A stretch of 64,000 nucleotides of DNA from assembly GCA_026415395.1 (NCBI GenBank), contig JAOAHD010000007.1, positions 919,972-983,971 on the forward strand, written 5' to 3'. This stretch comes from Candidatus Binatia bacterium. GTDB lineage: Bacteria; Desulfobacterota; Binatia; HRBIN30. Each line of letters starts with the position of its first letter. Positions within the stretch are counted from its first letter, which is position 1. Position numbers and translations under genes: made by a program. Below the pieces are notes generated by a model that saw only the letters and a program-made list of their open reading frames with translations, was not told the DNA's origin and searched no databases. Below are positions 45,814-56,193 of the stretch, one piece after another.

Positions 45814-46884
45814 TCAGTGCGGGAAATGGACGTGGACGGCCCGAGCCAGCGTGGGAAATTCCGGGAAGCGGGGCAAAAGGCGACGAATTTGCCTCAACGT
45901 CCCGGGGATGTAGCGCAGATACTGCGGCTTGCGTTTCGCCTCTGCCAGGTAATGGAACCGTCCGACAACCTTGAGCGCCTTTTGTAAGGCGCAGAGGTAG
46001 TAGGTTTGCGTGAAATGGGTGGGATCGAGTGGTGGCCCGCCGTGTGCGTGCCATTGCGTGAGGTAATAGTCGATCAAGCGACGCTCGCGTTCGCTTGTGA
46101 GTACCGTGGGCGTGTCTCGATCTCCCAGTAACGTGGCTAGATCGTAAGCTGGGGTGGCGAGCAGGGCATCCTGAAAATCGATCACGCGTAGCCTTTGTTC
46201 GGGCTGAACGAACAGGTTCCAGGAGTGAAAATCTCGATGGGCAAGATAGCGCGGTTGAGCGTCTAAGCGCGACGCTATCTCCTCGAATTCAGTCTCGAGA
46301 GACTGTCGCTCGCTCGGGGAGAGTGTGCGTTCCTGCCGATCAAGGCCCCACTCCAGAAAATGATGGCACTCCCAAAGATAGAGGCGGGCATCGAATTCTT
46401 GTTGGAAGGCGATACAGTCGGCCGTCCGCTGCGCGGTTCCCTTGATTTGGAGAAGGAGAAGTTGGTCGATCGCCGCCTGAAAGTAGGCGGTGATGCGGTC
46501 TTCTTCCGAAGTCTCGGAAACAGCATGCCACAGTGTGCGGTCGCCGACATCTTCGAGTAGAAGAAGGCCCTCGTGCGACCAATCCGCATAGAGGAGGGGC
46601 ACATCCACCCCCACCCGGCACAGGAAGCGGTACACATTTACGTAGGGCAACTCGGTGAGGGTTTCGGGCAGCATGGCGAGCTCATCAGAGGAAATGGAAA
46701 CGCCTCGGTCAGCAAGCCACATAACCACGGCTGTTGGTGGTGCCTCAGGGCCGGAGAGCCGGAGCCGCTCGTAACTGCGAGTGGAAGCATCGCCGGCGAG
46801 CGGGTGTCGCTGATCAATTTGGGTGTAGCTGCCGAAGGTGGAGCGAACGGCTTGCTCCAGGAGATCGAGGCGATGTTCTTTCAC
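45814..46884 (-). CDS. amgK: Anomeric MurNAc/GlcNAc kinase (AmgK-like)
   Basis: 356 residues, aminoglycoside-phosphotransferase fold. The catalytic loop is RYLAHRDFHSWNLFV (HRD-type with Asn) and the metal site is RVIDFQDALLATPAYDLATLL. AmgK phosphorylates MurNAc or GlcNAc at C1 for MurU. The three-base gap to the nucleotidyltransferase and the same order as in Pseudomonas support the pair. The start ATG at 46884 has no strong upstream site. Other recycling genes (anmK, nagZ, mupP) are not in the window. Confidence 0.85.
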   Translation of the reverse strand: MKEHRLDLLEQAVRSTFGSYTQIDQRHPLAGDASTRSYERLRLSGPEAPPTAVVMWLADRGVSISSDELAMLPETLTELPYVNVYRFLCRVGVDVPLLYADWSHEGLLLLEDVGDRTLWHAVSETSEEDRITAYFQAAIDQLLLLQIKGTAQRTADCIAFQQEFDARLYLWECHHFLEWGLDRQERTLSPSERQSLETEFEEIASRLDAQPRYLAHRDFHSWNLFVQPEQRLRVIDFQDALLATPAYDLATLLGDRDTPTVLTSERERRLIDYYLTQWHAHGGPPLDPTHFTQTYYLCALQKALKVVGRFHYLAEAKRKPQYLRYIPGTLRQIRRLLPRFPEFPTLARAVHVHFPH

Positions 46885-46984
46885 GACTTCGGCGTACTAC
46901 CAAGAAAAACCCCAAGGAGACAAGGAGATGGTGGGTGTGGTCTCGTTGCACGGCGAATCGATGGAGGTGCGCGGCTCCCGAGGT

Positions 46985-47016
46985 ATCAGGGATCAGGGAT
47001 CAGGGTTCAGGATCAG
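46985..47016. repeat. Short heptamer tandem repeat upstream of ileS
   Basis: Three perfect copies of ATCAGGG (46985-47005) are followed by TTCAGG and ATCAG. It lies between amgK and ileS, divergently transcribed, and may be a slippage tract. No other copies were seen in the window. Confidence 0.8.
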
Positions 47017-47177
47017 CGACGAGCTTTTGTAGGATCCCTACCGGTACAACGCCGCGAGATGGATGTCGGATACTATGCCTAGCCTTGGCCATGATGCGTT
47101 TGAAATCTCGGCGGCCGCCCTGCTAGAACGCGCGCTTCAGATTTTTTCCTGCTGGTTCGCGATGGCGAGACACCGGG

Positions 47178-49991
47178 ATGGATTACAAAGAGACCCTTAA
47201 CCTACCGAAGACAAGCTTTCCCATGCGTGCTAACCTCCCCGAGCGCGAGCCTGGGTGGGTGGAGCGATGGGAGCAGGAGCACTTGTACGAACGGCTGTTG
47301 CAGGCCACCGCTGATCGACCACTGTACGTTCTGCACGATGGTCCGCCCTATGCCAACGGGCATGTGCACTTGGGTACCGCTCTAAACAAGGTTGTCAAAG
47401 ATATTGTGCTCAAATCGAAGCTCATGGCCGGGTACAGGGTGCCGTTTGTGCCGGGTTGGGACTGCCACGGTATGCCCATCGAGCACCAAGTGATGAAAGA
47501 GCTCGGTGCGAAGGGGCGATCGTTGAGCCAACTGGAAATTCGTCGCCGTTGCCGGGAGTACGCGGAAAAGTTCGTCAACATTCAGCGTGAAGAATTTAAG
47601 CGCTTAGGCGTGGTTGGGGACTGGGGACAGCCGTACCTGACCATGTCTCCGGATTACGAGGCACAGATTGTCCGCGTGTTTCGTGAGCTCGTCGAGGGCG
47701 GATATATCTACCGCGGCTTGCGGCCAGTGCACTGGTGCACAACCTGCGGGACGGCGCTGGCCGAAGCCGAGGTTGAATATCACGAGCATGAATCTCCCTC
47801 GATTTACGTGCGCTTCCCGTTTATTGGCTCACGCGAGGATGCGGAAGCCCTTGCCAAGCGCCCGGAGGATCGCCCCCTGTTGCGGGACCATGCAGACCAT
47901 CTCTTCGTGGTCATTTGGACGACTACGCCCTGGACCCTACCTGCAAACCTGGCCGTTTGTTTGAATCCGCACCTGGACTATGTAGCCCTGGCAATTGACG
48001 ACGCCTTGTACGTCGTAGCCGAACGGCTGGCCGATGCGTTTCTCGCCGCAGTCGGCCGCTCGGCCAAGGCCCGCATCCCTGTAGATTTACGATCGCTCGA
48101 TGGGCGGGACATCTTCCGCCACCCCTTCTTCGATCGTGCGGCCCGACTGGTGTTCGAATCCCATGTGACGGCAGACGTGGGCACGGGATGTGTCCATACG
48201 GCGCCCGGCCACGGCTACGAGGACTTCGCGGTCGGTCAAAAGTATGGTTTGCCGGTGCTGACACCTGTGGACGGCGCTGGCCGGTTCACAGATGAGGCCG
48301 GGCCGTTTGCCGGGCGGCAGGTGTTCGAGGCCAACGATGACATTGTGGGCTTGCTGGTGCAGAAGGGGCACCTGCTGAAAGGAGAGCGGCTGAGTCACGC
48401 CTACCCCCACTGTTGGCGATGTAAGGAGCCGTTGATTTTTCGCGCCACCGAGCAGTGGTTTTTCCGCGTGGATCATCAACAGTTGCGCGAGCGTGCGCTC
48501 GGGCAGATTGACCAGGTTACATGGATTCCCGCCTGGGGGCACGATCGGATTTACAACATGGTGCAGCACCGGCCCGACTGGTGCTTGTCGCGGCAGCGTG
48601 CCTGGGGAGTGCCGATCCCAGCTTTCCGTTGCGTGCAATGTGGCGAGTTTCTGTTCGACCCGGACACAATTCGCCACGTCGAGGGCGTATTTGCCGAGCG
48701 TGGTTCGGACGCTTGGTACGAGCTCCCGGCTAACGAGCTGCTTCCCCCAGGGAAAACCTGCCGCTGTGGGGGCAGCTCCTTTGAAAAGGATCACAACATC
48801 CTCGACGTTTGGTTCGACGCTGGGTGCTCGCACGTGGCAGTGTTGGAGCGCCGCCCAGAGCTCCACTGGCCGGCAGAGCTGTACGTCGAGGCGGTCGACC
48901 AGCACCGCGGGTGGTTTCAAGTGTCGCTCTTGACCTCGGTTGCGACGAGGGGGGCTGGGCCGTATCGAGCAGTGCTCACGCACGGGCTTATTCTGGATGA
49001 AGCGGCGAAGAAGATGTCTAAGTCGTTGGGCAATGTGGTGTCGCCCGAGGAAATTATTCGCCAGCACGGTGCGGAGGTGCTCCGCCTCTTGTTTGCATCC
49101 GTGGATTACACGGCAGACGTTTCGTTCTCAAAAGCCTTACTGGCGCCACTGCTGGAATCGTACCGGAAGATTCGCAACACGTGCCGCTTCTTGTTGGGGA
49201 ACTTGTACGACTTTAATCCCGAAACGGACCGCGTGCCTGTGCGCGATCTCCCAGAGCTCGATCGGTGGATTTTGCACCGCGCCGCCGAGTTCAACGAGCG
49301 GGTGCAGCGTGCCTACGAGCAGTTCCAGTTCCACCAGGTCGTGCAAAATTTAGTGAACTTTTGCGCGGTGGACTTGAGTGCCCTGTACCTCGACATTGTG
49401 AAGGACCGCCTGTACACAGCCGCTCCTGCGTCGCGTGCCCGTCGTGCTGCGCAAACGGTGCTCTTCGAACTTTTGGATACGTTAGTTCGGGTTATGGCAC
49501 CGATCCTGTCGTTCACGGCGGAAGAGGTCTTTAGTTATGTTCCGGGCCGGAAAGGGGAGAGCGTGTTTCTGCTCAGTTTCCGTAAAGATTTGCCGCGAGA
49601 CGCAGAGCTCAACGCGCGGTGGGAGAAATTGTTCGAGGTACGGGCTGCAGTGACCAAGGCATTGGAAGACGCCCGCCGGGCAGAGATGATTGGGCACTCG
49701 CTGGATGCTCGCGTTCGGCTGTACGCTGGTGGGGCGTTAGGAGACCTTGTCCAGCGCTATCTTCCGGAGTTGCCTGCCGTGTTTATCGTGTCGCAAGTAG
49801 AATGGGCTCCGGAGCTGGATGCAGACGCCGCGAGTCCCGTGCTCCAAGGCGTCCGTGTCCGAGTTGAGCCCGCGCGAGGTCGGAAGTGCGAGCGGTGCTG
49901 GAATTACAGCGAGTCCGTGGGGCAGGATGTGGATCATCCTGGACTCTGCCAGCGGTGCGTCGAAGTGGTCAGGGCCCTGCCGCATGGGTAA
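47178..49991 (+). CDS. ileS: Isoleucyl-tRNA synthetase
   Basis: 937 residues, standard. Class I signatures: YANGHVHLGTALN (HIGH-type HVHLG) and the KMSKS motif in AAKKMSKSLGN. The editing domain includes VIWTTTPWTLPANLA. The C-terminal zinc motif is RKCERCWNYSE with LCQRC. It charges tRNA-Ile with isoleucine. The start is set by the ATG at 47178. Its last eight bases overlap the start of lspA, a common ileS-lspA arrangement. No T-box was seen in the upstream region. Confidence 0.97.
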   Translation: MDYKETLNLPKTSFPMRANLPEREPGWVERWEQEHLYERLLQATADRPLYVLHDGPPYANGHVHLGTALNKVVKDIVLKSKLMAGYRVPFVPGWDCHGMPIEHQVMKELGAKGRSLSQLEIRRRCREYAEKFVNIQREEFKRLGVVGDWGQPYLTMSPDYEAQIVRVFRELVEGGYIYRGLRPVHWCTTCGTALAEAEVEYHEHESPSIYVRFPFIGSREDAEALAKRPEDRPLLRDHADHLFVVIWTTTPWTLPANLAVCLNPHLDYVALAIDDALYVVAERLADAFLAAVGRSAKARIPVDLRSLDGRDIFRHPFFDRAARLVFESHVTADVGTGCVHTAPGHGYEDFAVGQKYGLPVLTPVDGAGRFTDEAGPFAGRQVFEANDDIVGLLVQKGHLLKGERLSHAYPHCWRCKEPLIFRATEQWFFRVDHQQLRERALGQIDQVTWIPAWGHDRIYNMVQHRPDWCLSRQRAWGVPIPAFRCVQCGEFLFDPDTIRHVEGVFAERGSDAWYELPANELLPPGKTCRCGGSSFEKDHNILDVWFDAGCSHVAVLERRPELHWPAELYVEAVDQHRGWFQVSLLTSVATRGAGPYRAVLTHGLILDEAAKKMSKSLGNVVSPEEIIRQHGAEVLRLLFASVDYTADVSFSKALLAPLLESYRKIRNTCRFLLGNLYDFNPETDRVPVRDLPELDRWILHRAAEFNERVQRAYEQFQFHQVVQNLVNFCAVDLSALYLDIVKDRLYTAAPASRARRAAQTVLFELLDTLVRVMAPILSFTAEEVFSYVPGRKGESVFLLSFRKDLPRDAELNARWEKLFEVRAAVTKALEDARRAEMIGHSLDARVRLYAGGALGDLVQRYLPELPAVFIVSQVEWAPELDADAASPVLQGVRVRVEPARGRKCERCWNYSESVGQDVDHPGLCQRCVEVVRALPHG

Positions 49992-50487
49992 GTACGGTTT
50001 CGTTCTGGGGCTCGCTACGGCGATCGCCGTTCTCGATCAAGTCACGAAGTGGATGGTGGTGGCCTGGTTACCATTGCACACGACGATTCCAGTGATCCCA
50101 GGGTTTGCCGAATTGACCCATGTGAAAAATACCGGCGGCGCGTTTGGCTTTTTGGCCGGAGCTCATGAAGCATGGCGGCTCCCGTTCTTCTTGGGGGCCT
50201 CGCTCGTCGCCATATTGTTGTTGTGGCAAGTCGTCCGGCGGGCACGTTCAGAGGAAAAAGGGGTTTTGTTTGCGGTGGGCAGTATTTTGGGTGGGGCGGT
50301 GGGCAATCTCATTGATCGTGTCCGTGTGGGTGCAGTGACGGATTTCATTTCCCTGCATTGGCGGGAGTATTACTGGCCAGCATTCAACGTGGCCGATTCG
50401 TTTATTTCCATCGGGGTCGCGGTACTGGTGTGGCAATCCTTGCGCACCGGGCGGACGGAGACCGCCGCCTCAAAGGAAAACGGTTAG
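49984..50487 (+). CDS. lspA: Lipoprotein signal peptidase (signal peptidase II)
   Basis: 167 residues, four hydrophobic segments. The catalytic Asp pair is in GNLIDRV (D111) and FNVADSFI (D138); NTGGAFGF is the third family motif. It cleaves the signal peptide of diacylglyceryl-prolipoproteins in the inner membrane. It starts inside the end of ileS (eight-base overlap), so it is translationally coupled. The C-terminal tail is polar. Confidence 0.97.
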   Translation: MGKYGFVLGLATAIAVLDQVTKWMVVAWLPLHTTIPVIPGFAELTHVKNTGGAFGFLAGAHEAWRLPFFLGASLVAILLLWQVVRRARSEEKGVLFAVGSILGGAVGNLIDRVRVGAVTDFISLHWREYYWPAFNVADSFISIGVAVLVWQSLRTGRTETAASKENG

Positions 50488-50675
50488 CTTTGCCTCTAGA
50501 TTTGGTGTCGTTCCCGAAAATAGCGCGGCTGCGTGGGGGCGCGGGACTGCTCGGCCGAATCGGCGGATCGTTAACGCCTTGGTCTGCTTGAGTCTGAACC
50601 CCAGCAGTGCAAAGGGGAGTCCATGTGTAGGCTTGCCACAGGCGGCGAGCGACCACCGGAGCAAGGAGGCGAACC

Positions 50676-52112
50676 ATGGCGCAAACGGCACAAGTTCGGA
50701 AACTCGAGGTTGTAGAAAACGAGGCGCAACGGATTTTTTTACTGCAGCGGCAGGCGTATTTGCGGCAACCGTATCCTAGCCTCGAGGAAAGGCTGGAGAA
50801 CCTGGGCAAGCTTGAGAGGATCTTGCTTGATCACGCGGACGCGATTGCCGACGCCGTGCGGCAGGATTTTGGGCACCGCTGTGCAGAGGAAACCAAAATG
50901 CTCGAGTTGTTCGGTTGTGTGGACGGGATCCGGTACACCCGCAAGATGCTCAAGAAATGGGTGCGCCCGCAACGGCGAAAAGTCTCGCCGATGTTTTTTC
51001 CGGGCAGCAATCGCGTGATTCCTCAGCCAAAGGGTGTCGTGGGAATTATTTCGCCGTGGAACTATCCAGTGTTCCTCACGATCAGCCCGCTGACGAGTGT
51101 GCTCGCGGCTGGCAACCGTGCGATGATCAAAATGGCGAGCAACTCGCAAACCGTTTGCCGGCTGTTGGCGGAGAAATTTCGCGCAGTATTTCCCGAAGAT
51201 ACCGTGGCGATTCTCCCTGGGGTGCGGCCTCAGGAGTTTTCGACGTTGCCGTTCGACCATTTGATTTTCACGGGCTCGGCGGATGCTGGAAAGACCGTGA
51301 TGCGCAACGCGGCGGAGCATTTGACTCCGATCACCCTGGAGCTCGGCGGCAAGTCGCCGACGATTGTTTGTGATGACTTCGACTTAGAAGAGGCAGCGGA
51401 GCGGATTCTTTACGGCAAGTACATCAACGCGGGGCAGACTTGCTTGGCTCCCGACTACCTGTTCGTGCCCGCGAAGAAGCGGGACCAGTTCGTAAACATC
51501 GCCAAGCAAATCATGAGTCGCCGTTACCCGGATCCTGATGACGAGTCGTACACTTCGGTAATCGACGAGCGCTCGTTCCGGCGCCTGCGAGCGACGTTGG
51601 AGGATGCTGAGCGCAAGGGTGCGCAAATCGTCCCGCTGGTGCCTAAGGCAAGCTTCAATGAGTTGCTGCGCAAGATTCCACCCACCTTGGTGCTGAATCC
51701 TACCGACGATATGCGGATCATGCAGGAGGAGATCTTCGGACCGCTCTTCCCGGTGAAAACGTACGAGGACCTGGACGAAGTGATTGCCTACATCAATGAG
51801 CGCGACCGGCCTTTGGGCCTTTACATTTTTACACACGACAAGGCGAAACAGGAAAAAATCCTGTATCGAACGTTGTCCGGCGGGGTGACAATCAACCACA
51901 CCATCTTGCACGTGGCGCAGCACGACCTGCCGTTCGGCGGCATCGGCGCAAGTGGGATGGGCCAATATCACGCTTACGAAGGCTTCTTAGAATTCAGCAA
52001 GTTGCGCCCGGTATTCCACGCGCCGCGGTTTTCCCTGTTGCGGCTCATGTACCCGCCGTACCGCCGCTGGCACCGGCGTGCGATCGATTTCCTCCTGCGC
52101 TACGCCCGCTGA
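50676..52112 (+). CDS. Aldehyde dehydrogenase (class 3 / coniferyl aldehyde dehydrogenase-like)
   Basis: 478 residues. Motifs: VGIISPWNYPVFLTISPL, FTGSADAGKTVM, LELGGKSPTIV (Glu base) and NAGQTCLAPDYLFVP (nucleophile Cys). It lacks an N-terminal extension and ends in a basic, possibly membrane-associated tail, like class 3 ALDH and coniferyl aldehyde dehydrogenase. It oxidises an aldehyde to its acid with NAD(P). Substrate unknown. AAGGAGGCGAACC precedes the start. A hairpin follows. Confidence 0.9.
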   Translation: MAQTAQVRKLEVVENEAQRIFLLQRQAYLRQPYPSLEERLENLGKLERILLDHADAIADAVRQDFGHRCAEETKMLELFGCVDGIRYTRKMLKKWVRPQRRKVSPMFFPGSNRVIPQPKGVVGIISPWNYPVFLTISPLTSVLAAGNRAMIKMASNSQTVCRLLAEKFRAVFPEDTVAILPGVRPQEFSTLPFDHLIFTGSADAGKTVMRNAAEHLTPITLELGGKSPTIVCDDFDLEEAAERILYGKYINAGQTCLAPDYLFVPAKKRDQFVNIAKQIMSRRYPDPDDESYTSVIDERSFRRLRATLEDAERKGAQIVPLVPKASFNELLRKIPPTLVLNPTDDMRIMQEEIFGPLFPVKTYEDLDEVIAYINERDRPLGLYIFTHDKAKQEKILYRTLSGGVTINHTILHVAQHDLPFGGIGASGMGQYHAYEGFLEFSKLRPVFHAPRFSLLRLMYPPYRRWHRRAIDFLLRYAR

Positions 52113-52142
52113 GCGTCTTGGAGCGCGTGCTGAGCAAAAAAG

Positions 52143-52174
52143 AAGGGGCGAGAGCTTGCGCGCTCTCGCCCCTT
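52143..52174. terminator. Bidirectional terminator between the ALDH gene and glnA
   Basis: A perfect 13-bp stem (52143-52155 with 52162-52174) surrounds a 6-nt loop. On the minus strand it is followed by CTTTTTTG, a good Rho-independent signal for glnA. The plus-strand tail has only a weak T content. Confidence 0.9.
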
Positions 52175-52196
52175 CGTACTTTGGGAATCGTTCAAA

Positions 52197-53609
52197 TCAC
52201 GAGTCAAAGTAGAGCGCGAATTCCCACGGATGTGGGCGTAGCCGCATGGCGCTCACTTCGTTAGCCATTTTGTACTCGATCCACGTTTCGATCACGTCTT
52301 CGGTGAAGACATCGCCTTGCAGCAAGAACTCGTGGTCGCGCTTGAGATTTTCCAGAGCCTCTTCCAGGCTTGCCGGCATGCTCGGAACGTCTTTGAGTTC
52401 CTCCGGTGTGAGCGAGTAAATGTCCTTATCCAGCGGGTCCCCAGGAGAGATGCGCTTTTGGATACCGTCGAGCCCAGCCATCAACATCGCCGCGAATGCC
52501 AGGTAACCATTGGCAGTCGGATCCGGGAAGCGAACTTCAATGCGCTTCGCTTTTGGGCTCGGGCTGTACATCGGGATGCGTACGGCGGCCGAGCGGTTGC
52601 GGCTGGAGTAGGCGAGGTTCACCGGTGCTTCGAACCCCGGCACGAGCCGGCGGTAGCTATTCGTCGTTGGGTTCGTGAAAGCTGCCAGGGCCGGCGCGTG
52701 TTTGAGGATCCCCCCAATGTAGTGCATGGCGAGTTCGCTGAGGCCTCCGTAGCGGTCGCCCGCGAATAGCGGTGTCTCGCCTTTCCAAATACTTTGGTGG
52801 GTGTGCATGCCGGAACCGTTATCGCCAAAAATCGGTTTGGGCATGAAAGTAACGGTTTTCCCGTGCCGTCGCGCGACGTTCTTGACGATATATTTGTACC
52901 AGTTCAGCGCGTCGGCCATTTTGACGAGAGGAAGAAAACGCAAGTCGATTTCGGCTTGGCCCGCAGTGGCCACCTCATGGTGGTGCTTTTCAACGCGCAG
53001 GCCAACCTGTTCCATCACTCGCACCATTTCGGAGCGAATATCCTGTTGGCTGTCGGTGGGGGGAACGGGGAAATAGCCTTCCTTGTACCGCGGCTTGTAA
53101 CCGAGGTTCGGCTTCTCCTCGCGCCCGGTGTTCCACTGCCCCTCGATGGAGTCCAGGAAATAGTAGCCCGAGTGTTGGTCCTGCGCGTAGCGAATGTCGT
53201 CGAAGATGAAAAATTCGGGCTCTGGGCCGAAATAGGCAACATCGCCAATGCCCGTGGACTTGAGGTACGCTTCTGCCTTGCGCGCGATGTTCCGCGGGTC
53301 GCGGGAGTAATCTTCTTTGGTGAGCGGATCCACAATGTTCCCAATCAAGGACAGCGTCGGTTCCTGGAAAAACGGGTCGATCACAGCGGTCGTGGGGTCC
53401 GGGACGACGAGCATGTCGCTAGCATGAATCGGCTGCCAACCACGGATAGATGAGCCGTCGAAGCCCGATCCTTCTTCGAACAATTTTTCGTCCAACTCGC
53501 TCACCGGGATGGTGAAGTGCTGCCAGATCCCAAGAAAGTCGTTGAACTTAATGTCGACCATCGTGACCTTTTTCTCTTTTGCAAACTTGATCACCTCTTT
53601 CGGCGTCAT
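52197..53609 (-). CDS. glnA: Glutamine synthetase, type I
   Basis: 470 residues, standard GSI. It makes glutamine from glutamate, ammonia and ATP. Motifs: [13 protein letters not shown] at the N terminus, [30 protein letters not shown], and the adenylylation loop with Y398 in [11 protein letters not shown]. This suggests GlnE control, though glnE is not in the window. AAAGGAGGAGGAAGCTCGGC precedes the ATG. It follows glnK by 75 bp. Confidence 0.98.
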   Translation of the reverse strand: MTPKEVIKFAKEKKVTMVDIKFNDFLGIWQHFTIPVSELDEKLFEEGSGFDGSSIRGWQPIHASDMLVVPDPTTAVIDPFFQEPTLSLIGNIVDPLTKEDYSRDPRNIARKAEAYLKSTGIGDVAYFGPEPEFFIFDDIRYAQDQHSGYYFLDSIEGQWNTGREEKPNLGYKPRYKEGYFPVPPTDSQQDIRSEMVRVMEQVGLRVEKHHHEVATAGQAEIDLRFLPLVKMADALNWYKYIVKNVARRHGKTVTFMPKPIFGDNGSGMHTHQSIWKGETPLFAGDRYGGLSELAMHYIGGILKHAPALAAFTNPTTNSYRRLVPGFEAPVNLAYSSRNRSAAVRIPMYSPSPKAKRIEVRFPDPTANGYLAFAAMLMAGLDGIQKRISPGDPLDKDIYSLTPEELKDVPSMPASLEEALENLKRDHEFLLQGDVFTEDVIETWIEYKMANEVSAMRLRPHPWEFALYFDS

Positions 53610-53684
53610 GCCGAGCTTCCTCCTCCTTTGCCAAGTTATTCGATGGTTATGAAATGCGCCGCCGTCAGGCGGTTTCGCGCGATA

Positions 53685-54068
<384 letters not shown>

Positions 54069-54109
54069 TCACATACGCCAGGGCTGTGGTGGAGTAAAGT
54101 TCGGCAGCC

Positions 54110-55423
54110 TCACAGGGAGTACGCACTCTCGCCGTGCTGTGAGAAATCGAGTCCTTCGACTTCCTCTTCGTCCGCCACACGAAGGGAGCCCAGAATTAAC
54201 CGGGTGATTCCTAGGAGAAGCAGCGAGACGAGAGGCGCGAAAATGGCAACGAAAACGATTCCCTTGAGCTGCACGCCAATTTGCTGCCAATTGCTCTCGA
54301 TCCCGCTGCCAAGGGTGACAGCGAAGATACCTGAGGCGAGGGCACCCCAAGCCCCGCCCAGGGCGTGCACCCCGAAGACGTCCAGTGAATCATCGTAGCC
54401 GAGGGCGGGCTTGAGCCAAGTGAGTGCAAAGTAGGAGATGAAAGTGACTCCAAGCCCCACGCCAATGGCTCCGAGAGGGCTGACGTTCCCACACGCGGGT
54501 GTGATGGCCACTAAACCAGCAACGGCCGCAGTTGCCGCTCCCAGGGCGGTGGGCTTACCGCGATGAAGCCATTCGAGGAGCACCCATGCTACGACGGCGG
54601 TTGCCGTGGCGGTGTTCGTGTTGGTGAAGGCCAGCGCGGCAAGCCCGCTGGCGCTAAGAGCGCTGCCAGCATTGAAGCCGAACCACCCCGTCCACAGTAA
54701 GCCTGCTCCGGTGAGACAAAGTGGTAGATTGTGCGGGGGAAGTGGCTCGCGCCCGTAGCCGCGCCGGGCACCAAGTACGATGGCAGCCGCTAGCGCCGAA
54801 AACCCGCTCGACATATGGACGACGAGGCCACCAGCAAAGTCGATCGCGCCGGACTTGAAGATCCATCCTTCCGCACCCCACACCATGTGGGCCAAGGGGC
54901 AGTAAACGCAAAGAAACCACAACGTGAGGAACACCACCCAAGCGCTAAAGCGCATCCGCTCCGCGATTGCCCCAAGGATCAACGCTGGGGTGATGATGGC
55001 AAACATCGCCTGAAACATCACAAACACGTACTCGGGAATTTGTCGCGGGGGAGACGCGAGGTTTTCCCAAGTGGAGTCGATCGTGACCCCCCGCAACCCG
55101 ACCTTGGCAAGATCCCCGATGAACGGCCCACCGCCGCTGAACGCCAAGCTGTAACCCACCAACACCCACAGGAGACCGACGATCCCAGCGGAGATGAAAC
55201 ATTGCATGAGGACGTTGAGGACGTTTTTCGCGCGTACCAGCCCTCCATAAAAGAGCGCGAGGCCCGGCAACGTCATCATCAACACGAGGGCTGAGGCAGT
55301 CAGGACCCACGCAGTGTCTCCCGAGTCCACACCGCTTTCGGCCCGCACGGCCGCAGCAAGCAAGAATTGCACGCTGACACTAGTGAGCACTTGTCCAACG
55401 ACTTGCGTGCGCTTTTTTTCCAT
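54110..55423 (-). CDS. amt: Ammonium transporter
   Basis: 437 residues, Amt/MEP/Rh fold with a signal-like N terminus and about eleven membrane segments. Motifs: ALFYGGLVRAKNVLNVLMQ, WGAEGWIFKSGAIDFAGGLV (with the family DFAGG), and LGYDDSLDVFGVHALGGAWG with the conserved His. It imports ammonium, and PII binds its cytosolic face. First gene of amt-glnK-glnA. A possible sigma-54 site lies about 110 bp upstream. Confidence 0.97.
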   Translation of the reverse strand: MEKKRTQVVGQVLTSVSVQFLLAAAVRAESGVDSGDTAWVLTASALVLMMTLPGLALFYGGLVRAKNVLNVLMQCFISAGIVGLLWVLVGYSLAFSGGGPFIGDLAKVGLRGVTIDSTWENLASPPRQIPEYVFVMFQAMFAIITPALILGAIAERMRFSAWVVFLTLWFLCVYCPLAHMVWGAEGWIFKSGAIDFAGGLVVHMSSGFSALAAAIVLGARRGYGREPLPPHNLPLCLTGAGLLWTGWFGFNAGSALSASGLAALAFTNTNTATATAVVAWVLLEWLHRGKPTALGAATAAVAGLVAITPACGNVSPLGAIGVGLGVTFISYFALTWLKPALGYDDSLDVFGVHALGGAWGALASGIFAVTLGSGIESNWQQIGVQLKGIVFVAIFAPLVSLLLLGITRLILGSLRVADEEEVEGLDFSQHGESAYSL

Positions 55424-55541
55424 GACCTTCCTCGCTCTCGTTCAGCTCCGTCCTCCGGGTTTCCCGGGAGCTGCAAATCGAGGGCCAAAGCTGTTCACGG
55501 GAGGGCGTAGTCCTCGATACTGAGCTAGGTGCTGCTCACAA

Positions 55542-55558
55542 AGCAAAGTGCTGCCCAA
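55542..55558 (-). promoter_or_regulatory. Possible sigma-54 promoter of amt-glnK-glnA
   Basis: On the minus strand TTGGGCAGCACTTTGCT keeps the invariant GG (-24) and GC (-12) ten bases apart and matches TTGCT at -12. The -24 half is only partial (TTGG, not TTGGCAC). Nitrogen genes of this kind are often sigma-54 and NtrC controlled. No NtrC site was found nearby. Confidence 0.4.
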
Positions 55559-55599
55559 CCAACAGGCAGTGCCCGCGGTAAGAGCAGACGACAGGGTGA

Positions 55600-56193
55600 C
55601 TAGGAGTGTCGGAACGCGATCTTCGGCTCCGTGCCGTTCGCAATGCGGTAGAGGTTGTCGCGATGGCGGATCCAAATGAGGGTTGACATGAGCGCTGAGG
55701 CCAGCACGATCATGTTCGGGCAGCCATACAGCCACGCGAACAAGGGTAGCACGAGTGCGGCGCTCAAAGAGCCAGCGGATACGTAGCCGGTGCAATACAC
55801 GGTTCCGAAGAAGACAAGCATTGCACCGAGCAGAGGGCCCGGCGCGACCACCAGCATTGCACCAGCCGCAGTCGCCACACCTTTGCCACCGCGAAACTTG
55901 AGAAACGGAGTAAACACATGCCCGCCAACGGCACCCAGTGCGGCGTAAGCCCCGACAGCGGGATCGGCAGCGCTCCGTTCCGCTAACAGGACGGGAATGG
56001 CGCCCTTGGCAGCGTCCGCGAGCAGCGTGCCCAGTCCGGCAACCCACCCCAACGCTCGCGCGACGTTGGTTGCTCCGATGTTGCCGCTGCCAACCCGCCG
56101 CACGTCCACGCTTCGAGCGCGGGCCAGGATCCACCCGAACGGTATGCTCCCGCAGGCATAGCCCACTACTAGCCAGAGCAGGCTCTCAGTCAT
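55600..56193 (-). CDS. plsY: Glycerol-3-phosphate acyltransferase
   Basis: 197 residues, five hydrophobic segments. It transfers an acyl group from acyl-phosphate to glycerol-3-phosphate, the first step of phospholipid synthesis in the inner membrane. Motifs: GSIPFGWILAR, VGSGNIGATNVAR and FLKFRGGKGVATAAG, the three PlsY loops. It begins inside the last bases of the SH3 gene (ATGA overlap), so the two are coupled. The substrate-supplying plsX is not in the window. Confidence 0.97.
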   Translation of the reverse strand: MTESLLWLVVGYACGSIPFGWILARARSVDVRRVGSGNIGATNVARALGWVAGLGTLLADAAKGAIPVLLAERSAADPAVGAYAALGAVGGHVFTPFLKFRGGKGVATAAGAMLVVAPGPLLGAMLVFFGTVYCTGYVSAGSLSAALVLPLFAWLYGCPNMIVLASALMSTLIWIRHRDNLYRIANGTEPKIAFRHS

